In this document: in pieces, positions 6,740 to 8,026 of the stretch
How positions within the stretch are numbered: the first letter of the stretch is position 1
Layout of the letters: each line of letters begins with the position of its first letter
Assembly (NCBI GenBank): GCA_002308635.1
Contig: DBWG01000118.1
Location: forward strand, 5,313 to 13,338
Length of the DNA: 8,026 nucleotides
Direction of reading: 5' to 3'
Source: Ruminococcaceae bacterium UBA1244
GTDB taxonomy: Bacteria; Bacillota; Clostridia; Oscillospirales; Acutalibacteraceae
Notes under the pieces: generated by a model
What the model saw: only the letters and a program-made list of their open reading frames with translations
Databases searched by the model: none
What the model was told of the DNA's origin: nothing
Translations under genes and position numbers: made by a program

Positions 6740-6832
6740 TAACAAACCGTTTATAAATATTTTACAACAATTTTCCTTTATTGTAAAATACGAATTTATA
6801 CAACCAGAGAGAAATATTCTGCCGGTTCGTTA
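6740..6832. promoter_or_regulatory. Inverted pair of possible operator arms around the amylase promoter
   Basis: TAACAAACCG (6740-6749) and CGGTTCGTTA (6823-6832) are reverse complements with one mismatch in ten. The first lies at the predicted start of the proximal promoter; the second covers the -10 of the distal one. On the minus strand the first arm sits in AAACGGTTT, a small 4-1-4 palindrome. Paired sites like this could bind one regulator cooperatively. It is a poor match to the CcpA cre consensus (at least three mismatches), so catabolite control is not shown. Confidence 0.3.
6759..6787 (-). promoter_or_regulatory. Proximal amylase promoter
   Basis: On the minus strand TTTACA (6787-6782, five of six) and TAAAAT (6764-6759, five of six) stand 17 bases apart. 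The start would be near 6752, about 27 bases before the ATG at 6725 and 42 before the TTG at 6710. This is the best placed promoter for the amylase. Confidence 0.65.
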
Positions 6833-6856
6833 TAAAAATTAGCAAATTACCGTCAA
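6829..6856 (-). promoter_or_regulatory. Possible distal amylase promoter
   Basis: On the minus strand TTGACG (6856-6851, five of six) and TATAAC (6834-6829, five of six) are 16 bases apart. If used, it gives a leader of about 100 bases. In AT-rich DNA such matches arise by chance, so it is less certain than the proximal one. Confidence 0.4.
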
Positions 6857-6970
6857 CATCAACAACAGGAGAGTCAATGTATTATTCAATTTTACAAGAA
6901 AATTTTCACCGTTATATCGTCATCAACAAAAGTCGAGCAGGTATTTTAAGCAATATTACAAATTTCATCA

Positions 6971-7537
6971 TTATTCTGCACTATTTTGTTCATTTTCTTC
7001 CGATACTTTTTCTGTCCTGAGATCCCTGTCGGAATCCATACACTCGGAGACCGTTGCCTTGTCGGTATCGACAACGATATATTTGCTCTGATAGCCGTCA
7101 TCATCATTCTTATATGTAAAATATACCGTCACAACAGCGTCCTTCCATTCCGCCTTGTATTCTTTTTCTGTAAACGGGAAGTAGCCGTCGGTTTCGATAT
7201 CTGCTATCATATCGCCGCTGCCCTTGATATATATTTCAAAGCCGGAGCTTTTATCGTTGGCATATTCCTTTGCAAAAATAAAGCGATCCTTCAGGTCTGT
7301 CATATAAACAGGTCTTGCATAACGCTTTACGGCCACATAGTCCTTCATCATTCCTATAGACACAACAAACACGAGCGCTCCGGCAGCAAGAAGCCCAAAA
7401 AATGCGGTAAGAAGCCCCGTCACTGCAACGACATTTCCGTTGACCTTTGCCTTCTTCATTATAAGTACGGTAATAAGCCCGATCACGATCAGGACGCTGA
7501 GTACTCCCAGCGCAACATACATAAAGGAATCATTCAT
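6971..7537 (-). CDS. Uncharacterised two-helix membrane protein
   Basis: I do not recognise a family for this 188-residue protein. Residues about 6-27 and 36-62 are two hydrophobic membrane helices joined by a short basic loop (KKAKVNG, 28-34). By the positive-inside rule that loop is cytoplasmic, so the N-terminus and the C-terminal domain would lie outside. The domain (about 75-165) looks beta-rich, with alternating strands such as FEIYIKG and VVTVYFTY around a TDGYFPFTEKEY segment; the last 20 residues are acidic and probably disordered. There is one cysteine (166) and no signal cleavage site, lipobox or catalytic motif. The ATG at 7537 overlaps the upstream Fur-family gene by eight bases and has AGAGGAG ten bases before it, so the two are very likely cotranscribed and coupled. 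No clear terminator follows before the amylase promoters. Confidence 0.8.
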   Translation of the reverse strand: MNDSFMYVALGVLSVLIVIGLITVLIMKKAKVNGNVVAVTGLLTAFFGLLAAGALVFVVSIGMMKDYVAVKRYARPVYMTDLKDRFIFAKEYANDKSSGFEIYIKGSGDMIADIETDGYFPFTEKEYKAEWKDAVVTVYFTYKNDDDGYQSKYIVVDTDKATVSECMDSDRDLRTEKVSEENEQNSAE

Positions 7538-7973
7538 CTTTTATATTCTCCTCTGTTTCGTTTTTGATATTTCTGAGACAGTCCCTGCATACCCCATAAA
7601 ACACTGTGCGGAGCGGATCTATCTCAAATCCATGATCGGAAAAAATATGTTCCGAAAGCTCCTTCATAAAGCTGCACTCAAGATGTATGAGACAGCCGCA
7701 CTTTTCGCATTTCAGGTGGTAATGCTCATGGCATTTTTTATCCGGCGGCACATACTGAAAGCAGGCTCCCGTTCCGGAATCCACGGTATATTTTCTGACC
7801 AGTCCCTGTTCAACGAGCTTTTCAAGCTGGCGGTATATAGTCGCAGTCCCGACTGGTGTTCCCTGTTCATCAAGATAATCGCTGAGCGTATTCACCGTCA
7901 CATGAAAATCCTTATGTTCAGTCATATAGTTAAGGATCGTATCCTTTTGTTTTGTTTTATATCCGTTTCCCAT
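7530..7973 (-). CDS. Fur-family metal-responsive transcription regulator
   Basis: A 147-residue cytoplasmic repressor of the Fur/Zur/PerR family. The winged helix fills about residues 7-65, with recognition helix GTATIYRQLEKLVEQG. The structural zinc site is complete: CEKCG (Cys89, Cys92) and CRDC (Cys129, Cys132). Aligned by eye to B. subtilis PerR, the regulatory-site histidines are kept (His24, His84, His86), but the two aspartates are replaced by Gln74 and His97, so it should not be a PerR-type peroxide sensor. Extra Cys71, Cys81, Cys94 and Cys100 make the region cysteine-rich. Which metal it senses cannot be read from sequence. I chose ATG 7973, which has GGGGTGA five bases upstream; an in-frame GTG at 7982 would add three residues but has no well-spaced site. 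It overlaps the downstream membrane-protein gene by eight bases. Confidence 0.9.
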   Translation of the reverse strand: MGNGYKTKQKDTILNYMTEHKDFHVTVNTLSDYLDEQGTPVGTATIYRQLEKLVEQGLVRKYTVDSGTGACFQYVPPDKKCHEHYHLKCEKCGCLIHLECSFMKELSEHIFSDHGFEIDPLRTVFYGVCRDCLRNIKNETEENIKDE

Positions 7974-7978
7974 CTCTT

Positions 7979-7985
7979 TCACCCC
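7979..7985 (-). promoter_or_regulatory. Ribosome binding site supporting the ATG start of the Fur-family gene
   Basis: On the minus strand GGGGTGA lies five bases before the ATG at 7973 and matches seven of nine positions of AGGAGGTGA when extended to the left. It includes the alternative GTG start at 7982, which would therefore lack its own site. Confidence 0.55.
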
Positions 7986-7990
7986 GTCTA

Positions 7991-8019
7991 ATTCTACACC
8001 ATCCCCATCCCCCTGTCAA
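7991..8019 (-). promoter_or_regulatory. Near-consensus promoter of the Fur-family gene, with a G-rich spacer
   Basis: On the minus strand a perfect TTGACA (8019-8014) and TAGAAT (7996-7991, five of six) are exactly 17 bases apart. The start would be near 7984, giving a leader of only about 11 bases that is mostly the ribosome site. The spacer reads GGGGGATGGGGATGGTG, unusual in an otherwise AT-rich control region. No clear Fur, Zur or PerR box palindrome overlaps it in the part visible. Confidence 0.75.
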
Positions 8020-8026
8020 GGCGGCG

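Noticed and set aside
6736..6756. CcpA cre box at the amylase start site (TATAAACGGTTTGT)
   Set aside because: At least three mismatches to the conserved positions of the cre consensus, including the right-hand CA. It is kept only as part of the uncertain operator-arm pair.
6912..6971. A 19-residue hydrophobic peptide frame starting in the TAATG at the end of the membrane-protein gene
   Set aside because: The start overlap is suggestive, but there is no ribosome site, and a short AT-rich frame gives hydrophobic residues by chance.
6986..7991. Two long plus-strand frames (193 and 183 codons) antisense to the membrane-protein and Fur-family genes
   Set aside because: The Fur-family gene on the other strand has clear motifs, and the membrane-protein gene has a good ribosome site and operon overlap. 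The antisense frames have neither.
1..8026. tRNA or rRNA genes, CRISPR arrays, insertion sequences, phage or toxin-antitoxin modules
   Set aside because: No tRNA-like cloverleaf, repeat-spacer pattern, transposase fragment, terminal repeats or partner toxin was seen on reading both strands. The XRE gene alone is not evidence for a prophage.

Overview
The window looks like chromosome from a low-to-moderate GC gut clostridium of the Ruminococcus / [Eubacterium] siraeum kind (Oscillospiraceae). Four points suggest this: a short-form hisG that depends on hisZ, strong AGGAGG ribosome sites with sigma-A promoters, a secreted AmyE-type amylase carrying CBM26 and YYKK-type Ig-like repeats, and AT-rich spacers. 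The genus is inferred from family resemblance, not proven.

Layout. (1) Positions 1-2358, minus strand: the start of a histidine biosynthesis operon, hisZ-hisG-hisD, with hisD running off the left edge. The genes are chained by two 4-base ATGA overlaps. A clear promoter lies about 80-105 bases before hisZ, and a near-perfect hairpin sits in the roughly 70-base leader just before the hisZ ribosome site. (2) 2359-2911: a divergent AT-rich spacer holding that promoter and the promoter of the next gene. (3) 2912-3265, plus strand: a small XRE-family DNA-binding protein. (4) 3298-3334: a bidirectional terminator shared by two converging genes. (5) 3354-6725, minus strand: a large secreted alpha-amylase. 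Its first ~750 residues follow Bacillus subtilis AmyE domain for domain (GH13 catalytic, domain C, Ig-like, CBM26); then come an extra Ig-like domain and three ~93-residue repeats. (6) 6726-6970: a spacer with two tandem amylase promoters and an inverted pair of possible operator arms. (7) 6971-7973, minus strand: a Fur-family metalloregulator and an unknown two-helix membrane protein, overlapping by 8 bases and driven by a near-consensus promoter with an unusually G-rich spacer.

How the genes work together. HisG and HisZ form the ATP-phosphoribosyltransferase complex that starts histidine synthesis, and HisD completes the pathway. The amylase breaks down starch outside the cell. The Fur-family protein and the membrane protein are probably one transcription unit, perhaps tied to metal status or stress. 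I see no functional link between the histidine, starch and metalloregulator blocks.

I found no tRNA or rRNA genes, CRISPR array, insertion sequence or phage gene, and no convincing undescribed system. The least explained items are the amylase's C-terminal repeat array, the Fur-family protein's unusual metal site together with its unknown membrane partner, and the hairpin in the hisZ leader.
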